From the NCBI GenBank assembly GCA_019636675.1, contig JAHBXC010000003.1, forward strand, positions 248,001-312,000: a stretch of DNA of 64,000 bases, in the 5' to 3' direction. The DNA is from Phycisphaeraceae bacterium. Its GTDB lineage: Bacteria; Planctomycetota; Phycisphaerae; Phycisphaerales; UBA1924. The notes under the pieces are model-generated. The model did not search any database. It was not told the origin of the DNA and worked only from the letters and a program-made list of their open reading frames with translations. Shown piece by piece: positions 27,150 through 35,823 of the stretch (its first letter is position 1; every line of letters begins with the position of its first letter). The position numbers were made by a program, and so were the translations under genes.

Positions 27150-28163
27150 GTGACCACCAAGACCATGAACCGCGCCCGTGGCGCGGGCACGCTGTCCCTC
27201 GTCTCGCTCGTCGCCGCCCTCTCGGGGTCGAGCCTCGCTCTCGCCGGCGACCTCACCCCGCCCGCCGGCGCCATCGTTCCCACGATGAAGACCCTCGACC
27301 AGGTCGAGGCGCGCACCCCGATCCCCGGGGGCGTGAACCCCGCGAAGTTCACGATCACCCAGCCCGGCTCGTACTACCTGACCGGGAACCGCCTGCATAC
27401 GCAGGGCTCTATCGGGAGGTCGATCCAGATCATGGTCTCGGATGTCACGATCGACCTCAACGGCTTCGCCATCACCGTCACCAACGCCAGCGGCGCGCAG
27501 TACGCCATCGCCGACCGCGGCGACGACGGCTCCAGCGGCATCTCCGGCGTCGTCATCCGCAACGGAGTGATCTCCGGAGCCGGGTACGACGACGGCGGGA
27601 TCAACCTCTCCTACACCACCGGCGCCCGCGTCGAGAATGTCACCGCCCGGGGCATCACGGGGGGCACGGGCATCTATGTCGGCAAGGGCGGGATGGTCCT
27701 CGACTCCACCGCCATCCAGTGCCGCAACGGCTTCGGAGGCGATCAAGCCACCTTCGTTCGCTGCGCCGCGTACTCCAACTCGCAAGTCGGATTCAGTCTC
27801 TACCGCTCGAACGCGCGAGACTGCATCGCCAACAACAACTCGCAGTACGGCTTCTCTCTGAATCATCGCTCCGCCGTCGAGCAATCCGTCGCCAACGACA
27901 ACGGGACCGGTATCTATGCCGCCGGCGACGGGTGCCGCATCGACTCGAACACCGTCACCGGCGGGAACTGGGGCATCTTTCTCTGGAGCGGCGCCGCCAA
28001 CACCGTCGTCACTCGCAACGCGGTGCGTCAGGGCAGCCAGAGCCCCTACGGCATGAACCTCCAGTCGTCGGGCAACTTCCCCAACAACCACGTCGCCCAG
28101 ATCATCACCGACCCCGCGAACCAGTTCGCCAACACCAACCCCTGGGCGAACCTCGCCTACTGA
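27150..28163 (+). CDS. Secreted right-handed beta-helix protein
   Basis: 337 aa from GTG 27150 (AAAGG 7 nt upstream). Signal peptide about residues 1-37, ending SSLALA-GD. A leader with ITQPGSYYLTGN, common in planctomycete beta-helix proteins, is followed by parallel-beta-helix coils: VTIDLNGFAIT, GVVIRNGVISG, ARVENVTARGI, GFSLYRSNARDCIANNNSQY, DGCRIDSNTVTGGNWGIFL. The fold is that of pectate-lyase/NosD-like proteins. Catalytic residues cannot be assigned; it may bind or cleave polysaccharide. Confidence 0.82.
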   Translation: MTTKTMNRARGAGTLSLVSLVAALSGSSLALAGDLTPPAGAIVPTMKTLDQVEARTPIPGGVNPAKFTITQPGSYYLTGNRLHTQGSIGRSIQIMVSDVTIDLNGFAITVTNASGAQYAIADRGDDGSSGISGVVIRNGVISGAGYDDGGINLSYTTGARVENVTARGITGGTGIYVGKGGMVLDSTAIQCRNGFGGDQATFVRCAAYSNSQVGFSLYRSNARDCIANNNSQYGFSLNHRSAVEQSVANDNGTGIYAAGDGCRIDSNTVTGGNWGIFLWSGAANTVVTRNAVRQGSQSPYGMNLQSSGNFPNNHVAQIITDPANQFANTNPWANLAY

Positions 28164-28264
28164 GCAACACCGCGCTCACCTCCCCATCGCGCGACACGCG
28201 CCGCCGCGAGCGACCCTAGCGTTGCCCGCCGCGGCGCTTTGTCGCGCACATGTGGAGAAGCAGA

Positions 28265-29032
28265 ATGAGCGTCCTCGCCACCAAAGTCGCCATCGTCACC
28301 GGCGCGTCCAGCGGCATCGGAGAAGCCACCGCCCGACTCCTCGCCGAGAAGGGCGCGCGCGTCGTCCTCGTCGCCAGGCGCGCCGAACGTCTCCGGCACA
28401 TCGAGCACGAGATCACCGCCAACGGCGCCGCCGGCAGAGCCCTCGCCGTCGAGTGCGACATCACCAGCCGCGACAGCGTCCGCGCGATGGTCGACACCGC
28501 CGTCGCCACTTTCGGACCCATCGACATCCTCGTCAACAACGCCGGCGTGATGCCCCTCAGCCCCCTCGAAGCCCTCCGCGAGGACGACTGGGCGCAGATG
28601 GTTGATGTCAACATCAACGGCGTCCTGCACTGCACGGCGGCCTGCCTGCCCCACATGACCAGAGAGGTCGAAGGCAAGGTTCGAGGCGGGCACATCGTCA
28701 ACATCAGCAGCGTCGCGGGCCGGCGCGTCTTCCCCAACGCCGCGGTCTACTGCGGCACCAAGTTCTTCGTCCACGCCTTCTCCGAGGGGCTCCGCGCCGA
28801 ACTCTTCCGCAAGGGCGTGCGCGTGACGGTCGTCGCGCCCGGCATCGTCGAAACAGAACTCCAGACCCATATCCCCGACAAGGCGCTGCGCGACGCCTTC
28901 TTCGAGCGCACGAAGACCATGCGCAAACTCAAAGCCGAAGACATCGCCCGCGCGATCCTCTACGCGATCGAATCGCCGGCGCATGTCAACGTGAACGAGG
29001 TGCTGATCCGGCCCACCGATCAGGAGACTTGA
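28265..29032 (+). CDS. Short-chain dehydrogenase/reductase
   Basis: 255 aa from ATG 28265 (GGAGAAG upstream). Rossmann NAD(P)-binding TGASSGIGEATA near residue 12, NNAGVMPLSPLEAL, the catalytic Ser in NISSVAGRR and YCGTK (Tyr and Lys of YxxxK). The VAPGIVETEL segment is typical of classical SDRs of the YdfG/clavulanate-dehydrogenase-like group. Substrate unknown. Ends right at a repeat cluster. Confidence 0.92.
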   Translation: MSVLATKVAIVTGASSGIGEATARLLAEKGARVVLVARRAERLRHIEHEITANGAAGRALAVECDITSRDSVRAMVDTAVATFGPIDILVNNAGVMPLSPLEALREDDWAQMVDVNINGVLHCTAACLPHMTREVEGKVRGGHIVNISSVAGRRVFPNAAVYCGTKFFVHAFSEGLRAELFRKGVRVTVVAPGIVETELQTHIPDKALRDAFFERTKTMRKLKAEDIARAILYAIESPAHVNVNEVLIRPTDQET

Positions 29033-29036
29033 GGGG

Positions 29037-29257
29037 AAGGGAGTGGGGAGCAGGCAGCAGGGAGCAGGAAGAGAGAGGGGTGACGTGGAGCGGCGCAGCC
29101 GCGCCACAAGCGCGTGACGGCGCCATCACACGAGCGCAGCGAGCGTGATGGCGCGACAACCCCTCCTCGCCCCGCTTGCGTGGAGAGGACGGCGAGCGCA
29201 GCGAGCCAGATGAGGGGTGCGAGTCAGCAGGCACGAGGGATGAGGCACGAGGCACAC
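29037..29257. repeat. Composite repeat after the SDR gene
   Basis: Five CTCCCTR-type heptamers reversed (29037-29071: AAGGGAG, TGGGGAG, CAGGCAG, CAGGGAG, CAGGAAG), a diverged module I hairpin (29081-29108, arms GTGGAGCGGC and GCCGCGCCAC), module III (about 29163-29222) and four GTGCCTY heptamers reversed (29230-29257). About 240 nt without a gene. Confidence 0.85.
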
Positions 29258-29270
29258 GGGAAGTCCGCGC

Positions 29271-29969
29271 TCAGCGCGGCCCGCGGTTGCCGCCGCGACC
29301 GCCGCCACCCGGGCCGCCCCCGGGGCCGCCCCGGCCCATGCCGCCGCGACCCATCATCTCGCCTCGCAGCGCGCCCGACTGGGCGTTGCCGGTGGCGAGC
29401 TGCTGGCGCATCTGGTCGGCGGCGCGGTTGCGCATTTCTTCCATGCGCGCCGCGCGCTCTTCGGGCGTGGCCGCCGCCATGCGCTGGAATTCCTCGCGCA
29501 TGCGCTGGCGTTCCTCGTCGGTCATCTCGCGACGGGGCGGGCCGAACTGCGACCAGTCGACCTGCTCGCCGCGCGCCACGCGATAGGCCATGTCGTCGAA
29601 CGCCTGCTCGCGCAGGGCGCGCAGCGCCTCGCGGTTCTTCTCGTCCTCGAACAGCTTGCGTCGCTCCTCGTCGCTGAGCGACCACAGGATGCGGCGCGCC
29701 TCTTCCGAGTACTGCGCGCGACGCTCCGGCGCCATCTTGTCCAGCTTGCCCGACGACATCACCGCCAGCGCCTGATCCATGTTCCGAGGCAGCGAGGGCG
29801 TGCGCATCTGCGTGTACGCCCACGCGCTCCCGCCGATCGCCACCGTCGCCACGCACGCCGCGGCCACGCCGACCATCGCCTTCTTACGCGACGACCAGTT
29901 CGCGTCGATCGCCCGGCGCTTGCCCTCGTTCATCGCGTCGTCGAGGTCGAATCTCTTGTGATCGGACAT
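29271..29969 (-). CDS. Membrane-anchored charged helical protein with Gly-rich tail
   Basis: 232 aa. Short cytoplasmic N terminus (MSDHKRFDLDDAMNEGKRRA), one membrane helix at residues 30-52 (AMVGVAAACVATVAIGGSAW), then long Arg/Glu/Met-rich helices (DEERRKLFEDEKNREALRAL, DEERQRMREEFQRM) and a C-terminal low-complexity tail GRGGPGGGPGGGGRGG. Similar charged helical exported proteins accompany pseudopilins in planctomycetes, but no function is known. It begins 45 nt after the stop of the pseudopilin at 30015 and may share its transcript. Confidence 0.72.
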   Translation of the reverse strand: MSDHKRFDLDDAMNEGKRRAIDANWSSRKKAMVGVAAACVATVAIGGSAWAYTQMRTPSLPRNMDQALAVMSSGKLDKMAPERRAQYSEEARRILWSLSDEERRKLFEDEKNREALRALREQAFDDMAYRVARGEQVDWSQFGPPRREMTDEERQRMREEFQRMAAATPEERAARMEEMRNRAADQMRQQLATGNAQSGALRGEMMGRGGMGRGGPGGGPGGGGRGGNRGPR

Positions 29970-30014
29970 GGTGTCGCTCCGTGGTCGTCGGGCGCGCTCG
30001 CGCCCGTGGACGTG

Positions 30015-30641
30015 TCAGTCGGTCTGTGTGTTGGAGGCGTCGAGCGGGCCGACATGCCCGTCGACGAAGAGGATGTTGCGCCGCGGGTGGAAGAAGTCGA
30101 CGCGCACGGTCTGCCCGTCCTGGCGCTCGAAGGTCCCCCCGTCGAAGTCGTGCATCACGGGCGTGTCGGAGGGCGAGAAGCGCAGGAACCTCGCGAAGAA
30201 GGTCTCTTCGTACGACCTCGCCGAGAGCACCGCGACATAGGTGTAGCTGACGCCGCAGGTCTTCTCGACGCCGTCTTCCTCGTAGGTCTGCGTGTGCACG
30301 ACGCGGTCCGAGGGGCAGACCCACGCGGTCGAGTAGGGCTCGATGTAGTCCTTGAGCGCCTGGTTGATGGGCGGGCGCTCGTCGCTGGTGAGCCACGGGT
30401 CGGGCATGTACCGCGCCTCGGGGTACTTGCCGCTGTTGTTGTCGTTGTGGATCGCGAACGCCTGCCCGATGCCGTACAGCTTCGCGCCGCACGCGGTGCT
30501 GGCGGCCTTGGCCCGCGCGAACGAGAGCGTCGGGATCGCGATCCCCAGGATCAGCGCGATGATCGCGACCACCACCAGCAGCTCGATCAGCGAGAAGGCG
30601 CGCCGGCGGGAAATCGGGTTGGAGTGCGGGTGCCTGGTCAT
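30015..30641 (-). CDS. Type II-like pseudopilin (not GRDF family)
   Basis: 208 aa from ATG 30641. The prepilin signal SRRRA-FSLIELLVVVAIIALI has Ala at -1 and Glu at +5, followed by the conserved N-terminal helix. The globular domain ends with RRNILFVDGHVGPLD, the canonical H-x9-DG-type signature (with VDGH). It lacks the TPxGxxGRDF C terminus and the poly-C promoter of the three cassette pseudopilins, so it is a useful outgroup. Cleaved presumably by a prepilin peptidase encoded elsewhere. Confidence 0.88.
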   Translation of the reverse strand: MTRHPHSNPISRRRAFSLIELLVVVAIIALILGIAIPTLSFARAKAASTACGAKLYGIGQAFAIHNDNNSGKYPEARYMPDPWLTSDERPPINQALKDYIEPYSTAWVCPSDRVVHTQTYEEDGVEKTCGVSYTYVAVLSARSYEETFFARFLRFSPSDTPVMHDFDGGTFERQDGQTVRVDFFHPRRNILFVDGHVGPLDASNTQTD

Positions 30642-30789
30642 GGAGGGGTTCGGCCCGGGGGGGTTGCTCACGAGAGGGGAACGCACAAGGGCATCGGCGA
30701 TTGCCCCGCCGCCGCAAAGAAAAACCGCCCCGGGGCCTTCGGGCTGCGTCCCGGCGCGGATTCCAGACCCGGTCGATCCCCCAACGAAA

Positions 30790-30814
30790 GACGCCCGCCG
30801 AGTGGGCGGGCGTC
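30790..30814 (-). terminator. Rho-independent terminator after the PEP-CTERM-like gene
   Basis: Perfect inverted repeat GACGCCCGCC-GAGTG-GGCGGGCGTC followed on the minus strand by TTTCGTT, 25 nt beyond the stop codon at 30839. Confidence 0.78.
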
Positions 30815-30838
30815 CGGGAGAAGCGTCGGGGACCGGGC

Positions 30839-31483
30839 TCAGCGACGCCGGCGCGCGGCGCAGAGGCCGGCCAGGGCCATCACGCCCAGAGCGCCCGGGG
30901 TGGGCAGGATGCGGATCTCGTCGATCCCCAGCCCGCCGGCGTGCAGGGGGGGGTTGCGCCCGTAAGGGGGCGTGTCGTGGCGGAACAGGATGCGATCGGC
31001 GTTGCGCAGCGCGTTCTCGAACGACCCGCCTCCGATGATCCGCGTCCACTGCGAGGGGTCGTCGAAGGTGATCGTGAACTCCTGCCACTCGTCGGTGGGG
31101 CGCAGCGCGATGTTGCTCTGCCAGAAGTTGCTGAACGCGAGCCCGATGCCCAGGTGGATCTCGAGATCGCCGGTGCCGCCGACATCGCGAAGCCAGAACG
31201 AGATGCCGGTCGCGCCCGCCTCGATCCAGTCACCGGCGTACGCCGACGAGCCCGAGCGCGCCGCGAAGTTGATGGGGACGGGGTTCGACACCAGGAGGAA
31301 GCCGTCGTTCGCGCCGTGCACGCCGCCGGTCCCGGGGTTGTCATAGATGAACGACCCGCCCCCCCAGCCGTTCAGCTCGCCGGCGACGGAGAACGAGTCG
31401 AGGTGACCGACATCGACGGCCAGCGCGCCGGTCGAGCCCAGCGCGACCGCGAGAAGGACGGGAGCCAATCGGGTGGAACGCAT
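30839..31483 (-). CDS. Exported PEP-CTERM-like protein
   Basis: 214 aa from ATG 31483, with GGAGGAG 8 nt upstream. Signal peptide about 1-22 (ending TGALA-VD). The central part is a beta-sandwich with laminin-G/CBM-like features (GELNGWGGGSFIYDN, EWQEFTITFDDPSQW). It ends LPTPGALGVMALAGLCAARRRR: the Pro motif, hydrophobic helix and Arg cluster of a PEP-CTERM/MYXO-type sorting signal. Probably surface-attached or processed by an exosortase-like system elsewhere. A GGTATATTG -10 element lies about 70 nt upstream. Confidence 0.84.
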   Translation of the reverse strand: MRSTRLAPVLLAVALGSTGALAVDVGHLDSFSVAGELNGWGGGSFIYDNPGTGGVHGANDGFLLVSNPVPINFAARSGSSAYAGDWIEAGATGISFWLRDVGGTGDLEIHLGIGLAFSNFWQSNIALRPTDEWQEFTITFDDPSQWTRIIGGGSFENALRNADRILFRHDTPPYGRNPPLHAGGLGIDEIRILPTPGALGVMALAGLCAARRRR

Positions 31484-31618
31484 CTTCGTACTCCTCCAAG
31501 GGTCCGGGAACACGCGCGACGGTGGCGCGGCCGAGATCTCTCTGTCATTTCAATATACCACCCGGACCCAGCGAAGGAAGCAAAAAAATCGGCAGTCGCG
31601 CGCCGCGCGACAACGAAC

Positions 31619-31649
31619 AGGGCCCGCCGGCGTGCGCCGACGGGCCCTG
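31619..31649 (-). terminator. Probable terminator after glutamate dehydrogenase
   Basis: The inverted repeat CAGGGCCCG...CGGGCCCTG with inner CCGGCG/CGCCG pairing lies 26 nt past the stop at 31675. The minus strand continues TTCGTTGT, a weak T-rich tail. Confidence 0.6.
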
Positions 31650-31674
31650 AAGTGGTTGCTCCGGCTCGGGCGCG

Positions 31675-33069
31675 TTACGGGAAGATGCCGCGCATCTGGT
31701 AGACCTTGCCGATGTTCTCAAGCGCCCCGATGTACGCCGCGGTCCGCATGTCCACGTCGTAGCGCTGGCGCGCCAGGACGGTGCGACGGGCGGCCATCAC
31801 CATGTGGCGGTTCAGTTCCTCGTCGACGCGCTCGCCGTCCCAGTACTGGTTGGTGCGGTTCTGCACCCACTCGAAGTAGGAGACGGTCACGCCGCCCGAG
31901 TTGCAGAGGATCGCCGGGAGGATCTCGATGCCGCGCTCCAGGAGCAGGCGCTCGCCGGCCGGGGTGGTGGGGGCGTTGGCGCCCTCGGCGATGACCTTGG
32001 CGTCGACCCACGACGCGTTCTTCTCGGTGATCATCTGCTCGAGCGCCGCAGGGATGAAGAGGTCGACCTTGGTGCGGTAGAACTCCTCCTCGCTGATCGG
32101 CGTGCCGCCGTGGCCCGGGTTGGGCGCGCCGTTGTTGGCGTGGCCCTGGAACTTGTCGTAGCCGGCGACGCCGCCGTGGCGGGCGCAGTGCTCGGCCAGG
32201 GCAACGGTGTCGAAGCCGTGGTCGTTGCGCAGGGCGCCGGTGTGGTCCATGACCGCGACGACCTTGGCGCCGCGCTCCGCGATGAGGCGCGCCGCCCACG
32301 AGCCGACGTTGCCGTAGCCCAGCACGCTGACGCGCGCGCCCTTGAGGTCGAGCCCGAGCGCCGGCGCCATCTCGGCGACGACGTCCACCACGCCCTGACC
32401 GGTGGCCTTCTCGCGCCCGACCGACCCGCCCACCTCGACGGGCTTGCCGGTGACGACCGCCATCGCGTTGGGCTGGTGCGAGATCTGCGAATAGGTGTCG
32501 GCGAACCACGCCATGACCTGCGCGTTGGTGCCGACGTCGGGCGCCGGGATGTCGTAGTCCGGGCCGATGATCTGGCTGATCGCGACGCAGAAGCGCCGGC
32601 TCACGCGCATCAGCTCTTCCTTCGAGAGCTGGTACGGGTTGCACTTCACGCCGCCCTTGCCGCCGCCGAAGGGCACGCGCACGAGCGAGCACTTCATGGT
32701 CATCAGCAGCGCGAGGGCCTTCACGTCGTCGAGCGAGACATGCTCGTGGAAGCGCATGCCGCCCTTGAAGGGGCCAAGCGCGTTGTTGTGCTGGACGCGA
32801 TAGCCCTTGAACAGCGAGTAGCGCCCGTCGTCCATCTTCACCGGGAAGTGGACCATCACCTCGTTCTTGGGCTGCGCGAGGATGATCTGCAGGTGGTGGG
32901 GCAGCTCCAGCACCTCGGCGGCCTGGAGGACCGCGTCGATGGTCTGCAGGTACAGGTTATTGGGGTCACGCGCCATCCCCAGCTCGTCGTACACCGGGCT
33001 CTCGAGGTGCCCTCGGTTGCGAGACGACGAAGGGGCGACAATGCTTGCCGTAGCCGGCGTGGTCGACAT
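31675..33069 (-). CDS. gdhA: Glutamate dehydrogenase (Glu/Leu/Phe/Val family)
   Basis: 464 aa from ATG 33069 (MSTTPATAS). Interconverts glutamate and 2-oxoglutarate plus ammonia. FKGYRVQHNNALGPFKGGMR and MTMKCSLVRVPFGGGKGGV hold the catalytic Lys and substrate-binding glycines; PDVGTNAQVMAWFADTY and the Rossmann VLGYGNVGSWAARL follow; EGANAPTTPAGERLL closes the active site. The symbol is the common one; coenzyme preference is not certain. Stand-alone gene, divergent from the gene at 33213 with 143 nt between. Confidence 0.93.
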   Translation of the reverse strand: MSTTPATASIVAPSSSRNRGHLESPVYDELGMARDPNNLYLQTIDAVLQAAEVLELPHHLQIILAQPKNEVMVHFPVKMDDGRYSLFKGYRVQHNNALGPFKGGMRFHEHVSLDDVKALALLMTMKCSLVRVPFGGGKGGVKCNPYQLSKEELMRVSRRFCVAISQIIGPDYDIPAPDVGTNAQVMAWFADTYSQISHQPNAMAVVTGKPVEVGGSVGREKATGQGVVDVVAEMAPALGLDLKGARVSVLGYGNVGSWAARLIAERGAKVVAVMDHTGALRNDHGFDTVALAEHCARHGGVAGYDKFQGHANNGAPNPGHGGTPISEEEFYRTKVDLFIPAALEQMITEKNASWVDAKVIAEGANAPTTPAGERLLLERGIEILPAILCNSGGVTVSYFEWVQNRTNQYWDGERVDEELNRHMVMAARRTVLARQRYDVDMRTAAYIGALENIGKVYQMRGIFP

Positions 33070-33212
33070 TGCAGATGGTTCCAGCGTTCGTCCAGCCCGA
33101 GGGAAAACAACGCAGGGGCCGCGACTCACGGTTGTGCTTGCGAAACTCCCACCAACCCGCCGACGCGCCGCCCCGACGGGCGAACCGAACGCGAACGACA
33201 GGATCTCCACTC

Positions 33213-33650
33213 ATGATAGTCTTCTACGCCTCGGACCTCACATGGGGGGTCAAGATCAAGTCGACCGCCGAGACGCTGGGCGTGCCGGCACGCCCGGTCC
33301 GTTCCATCGACATGCTCGAGGCCCGCCTTGCGGATTCCCCGGTCGTCGCCTTCATCGCCGATCTGGCTGCGCCGGAGGTCGCCCTCGCCCTCATCGAACG
33401 CGTCCACGACGAAAACCGACGCCGGTCCGAGAACCCGGCCCCCGAAATCACCCCCGGAACCGCCACCCACGCAGCCCCCGACGGCGCGGGCGCCGCCCCC
33501 CGGACACGCCAGATCCGCATCCTCGCCTTCGGCCCCCATGTCGAGGTCGACGCCCTCCAGCGCGCCCGCGACCTGGGCGCCCACGAGGTCATGCCCCGCG
33601 GCGCCTTCAGCCACAACCTGCCCGACATCCTCGTCCGACTCAACGGGTGA
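33213..33650 (+). CDS. Small receiver-like hypothetical protein
   Basis: 145 aa from ATG 33213. Alternating hydrophobic strands and helices (MIVFYASDLTWGVKIKSTAE, VVAFIADLAAPEVALALIER, RILAFGPHVEVDALQRARDL, GAHEVMPRGAFSHNLPDIL) give a CheY-like Rossmann pattern in which the phosphoacceptor region would be IADL. An insert rich in Pro/Ala/Arg (residues 68-98) interrupts the middle. Conserved small proteins of this look are common in planctomycetes; phosphorylation is unproven. Confidence 0.7.
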   Translation: MIVFYASDLTWGVKIKSTAETLGVPARPVRSIDMLEARLADSPVVAFIADLAAPEVALALIERVHDENRRRSENPAPEITPGTATHAAPDGAGAAPRTRQIRILAFGPHVEVDALQRARDLGAHEVMPRGAFSHNLPDILVRLNG

Positions 33651-33660
33651 CTGTGCTCAC

Positions 33661-34497
33661 TCACATCGGACGCGGGCGTCGCTCCGGATCAGACGAGACC
33701 GACGAACTCTCGGGGCCTTCCTTGACGGTCACCCGAGCGCCGATCGGGTACCACTTCCCCGGCTCGTACTCGACGAGGATGGCCTGCGTCACGGTGCGGT
33801 CCCCATTCACGAGCGCCGCCGGGATGGTCAGCACGACGCCCCGCAATTCCATCTGTTGAAAGCGCCTCGCGATATCGGGCAGCGGGAATGACATCGGCGC
33901 ATAGCCGATCGTCAGGCCCGACCCATCGGGGGGCGTCATATCCGACAGCGCTTCGACCTGCGACGGATCGCTGATGACCTCGGCGGTGATCGAATCGAAC
34001 GCGACGCCTTCCCATCGAGCGCGCGCCGTGATCATCGCGCCCCAGCGCAGCACCTGCACCGAGTTCCAGGTTTCGACATCGCGAGGGCGCAGACGGTCCG
34101 GACGAGCGTCGGCCAACCCACGATAAAACGCGACGCGGCTCGCCGAGGGCTTCGCGCCGTGCTCGAGCGCGAGACCGGCCAGACGGTCGATATCTCCATC
34201 CGCGACGCCCAGCGCATACTCCACCGCGGCATGCGTCGCAGCATCGGCCGTGTCCACACCCGTGCCGGCGAGCGCTGCGGAAATCGCCGTACGGAGTCGA
34301 GTCACCGCGTCGGGATCGAGTGAGGAATCGACAGGCCCTTCGTCATCGGTCATCACCTTGCGGAGGGGATCGACAGCAGCATCGAGCAATGGGGCAGTAG
34401 TGGCGGGCCCCGGCCCGCTGGTCACGACGACAACCGCGATGAGCAGCGAGATGCCGCCGAAGAGAGCGAACGCAAGCGAAATACGGCTCGTCTGCAT
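33661..34497 (-). CDS. Membrane-anchored partner protein, cassette B
   Basis: 278 aa from ATG 34497. N-terminal anchor (ISLAFALFGGISLLIAVVVV), short linker, then a helical domain (DAATHAAVEYALGVADGDID, ...ALEHGAKPSA) and a beta-rich C-terminal domain with FPLPDIARRFQQ and LVEYEPGKWYPIGARV. It is homologous over these segments to the cassette A protein at 19571 and more remotely to the one at 35824. Transcribed after the pseudopilin and six-Cys protein of cassette B. Confidence 0.8.
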   Translation of the reverse strand: MQTSRISLAFALFGGISLLIAVVVVTSGPGPATTAPLLDAAVDPLRKVMTDDEGPVDSSLDPDAVTRLRTAISAALAGTGVDTADAATHAAVEYALGVADGDIDRLAGLALEHGAKPSASRVAFYRGLADARPDRLRPRDVETWNSVQVLRWGAMITARARWEGVAFDSITAEVISDPSQVEALSDMTPPDGSGLTIGYAPMSFPLPDIARRFQQMELRGVVLTIPAALVNGDRTVTQAILVEYEPGKWYPIGARVTVKEGPESSSVSSDPERRPRPM

Positions 34498-34514
34498 GAT
34501 ATTGAGTTCCTCAA

Positions 34515-34892
34515 TCAGCCCAGCCATCCGGCGATCGTCGTGCCGCACTTGGTCTGTGTTCCGATGACGGCGCCACCTTCTTTGAGGTAAACATACCGGT
34601 ACTCGCCCTGGGTTGCGCAACAGAAAACGACCCACAACTCAACCGGAAGCTTGTAGTACGCCCATCCGGTCGAGCCGGGGTCGCACCACTTCGACGCGGT
34701 GTAATCGTCCTCCGTCCAAGTCCACTTCCGCGCGCAGTTCTCGGGGTCCTGCACACAACTCGGGCTGGGCCCGGCATCGTTGGCTTGCTGTGCGTTTTGC
34801 CAACTGCCGTAGTGAATGCCGGTGTCAGCGGGTGCGACAGTGCCAGCAAGAACCATGCTGGCTGCCAGAGCGACTGCAGATCGAACAAGCAT
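34515..34892 (-). CDS. Six-cysteine secreted protein, cassette B
   Basis: 125 aa. Signal peptide about 1-22 (VALAASMVLAGTVAPA-DT). The mature domain contains six Cys: SC, NC, WC, an adjacent CC pair in VVFCCATQ, and KC near the end, with aromatic positions KWTWTEDD and YRYVYLKEGG. The paralogue at 36624 keeps the same order (W-x-W, C, CC, Y..., C) although overall identity is low. Three disulfides in the periplasm or outside are likely. Lies between the pseudopilin (24 nt) and the membrane partner (17 nt). Confidence 0.78.
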   Translation of the reverse strand: MLVRSAVALAASMVLAGTVAPADTGIHYGSWQNAQQANDAGPSPSCVQDPENCARKWTWTEDDYTASKWCDPGSTGWAYYKLPVELWVVFCCATQGEYRYVYLKEGGAVIGTQTKCGTTIAGWLG

Positions 34893-34916
34893 GTGGGCTC
34901 TCCATGGAACGATGCT

Positions 34917-35654
34917 TCAGAAGTCCCGACCGAGTATTCCTTCCGGAGTCCACGACACCGGCCTTCCCCGCCGGCGCGCCCCCTCGGGCGATGCAACGGG
35001 CGAGAAGAAATCGTAAAGTCCAGCCGATCCATCCACGAACACGACATTCCTCCGGTCGGTCCGGTCGTCGCGAGACGGCGACACGCCGTCGAACAGCATC
35101 CCTTTCGACGAGGGGTGCGCCGTCGTCGACCATCGCACGAGTTGGTAATACCTGTCGAAGCCGCCGCTCGCGTCGGCGCTGTCGCGCCAGAGCGAAGGGT
35201 CCGTGACGCACGCGAGCGAGTAGATGAAACCCGACTCCGCGATGTACCGCGTGTTGGTGTACCCCGCGTGCACATGCGCCGGGCCGCGCTCTGGAGGCGG
35301 CCAATGCGTGCTGTGCCAGGTGGGGAAGCCCTCTTTGGTGTATGTCGACAGCACCATCGGCCACCACGTGTCCTGCCCGAGGTACGAGATGTGCTCGAAC
35401 CCGTTGCCCGGACCGTAGTCGATCGCCGCCGGGTACCCCGGCCTGCGTGGCAGCCCCGCGTTGAGGAAGTAATCCTGATGATCGTTCGCGTACTGCCGGA
35501 ACTGCTGGTGCGTCGAGCGCAGACTGGTGAGGTTCTTCACATCGTGACGCTTCATCGCCACGGTGCGCAGCACCGGGATGGTGATGCCCACCACGATCGC
35601 GACCACCGCGACGGTGACGAGGAGTTCAACGATGGTGGCCGCCCTTCGGCGCAT
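34917..35654 (-). CDS. Pseudopilin, cassette B (GRDF family)
   Basis: 245 aa. Prepilin-like N terminus RRRA-ATIVELLVTVAVVAIVVG, then the paralog-specific LTSLRSTHQQFRQYANDHQ, FPTWHSTHWPPPE and RNVVFVDGSAGLYDF, ending WTPEGILGRDF. Very similar in layout to the products at 18775 and 37078. Preceded by the conserved leader GAACACCGTAGGGGAACCGG and a 13-C promoter tract. First gene of a three-gene cassette. Confidence 0.88.
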   Translation of the reverse strand: MRRRAATIVELLVTVAVVAIVVGITIPVLRTVAMKRHDVKNLTSLRSTHQQFRQYANDHQDYFLNAGLPRRPGYPAAIDYGPGNGFEHISYLGQDTWWPMVLSTYTKEGFPTWHSTHWPPPERGPAHVHAGYTNTRYIAESGFIYSLACVTDPSLWRDSADASGGFDRYYQLVRWSTTAHPSSKGMLFDGVSPSRDDRTDRRNVVFVDGSAGLYDFFSPVASPEGARRRGRPVSWTPEGILGRDF

Positions 35655-35684
35655 AACCCGGTTCCCCTACGGTGTTCAGAGGGC

Positions 35685-35716
35685 AATATACCAGAGAACC
35701 GGGGGGGGGGGGGCAA
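35685..35716 (-). promoter_or_regulatory. Promoter with 13-C tract, cassette B
   Basis: On the minus strand TTGCCC (35716-35711) as -35 box, C tract of 13 (35713-35701), GGTTCTCTGG, TATATT (35690-35685) as -10 box. The spacer is 20 nt, three longer than optimal. About 100 bp further upstream (to about 35795) also resembles the region upstream of cassette C. Confidence 0.68.
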
Positions 35717-35823
35717 GCGCTTTTTGAGATAGTCGATTCAAAAACCGTCGGGCCATCCGCGCTGCAGGGGTGGATGTGCGCAAGCCACTGAACGAATGCG
35801 ACTTATGGCATGGCGATACGCCT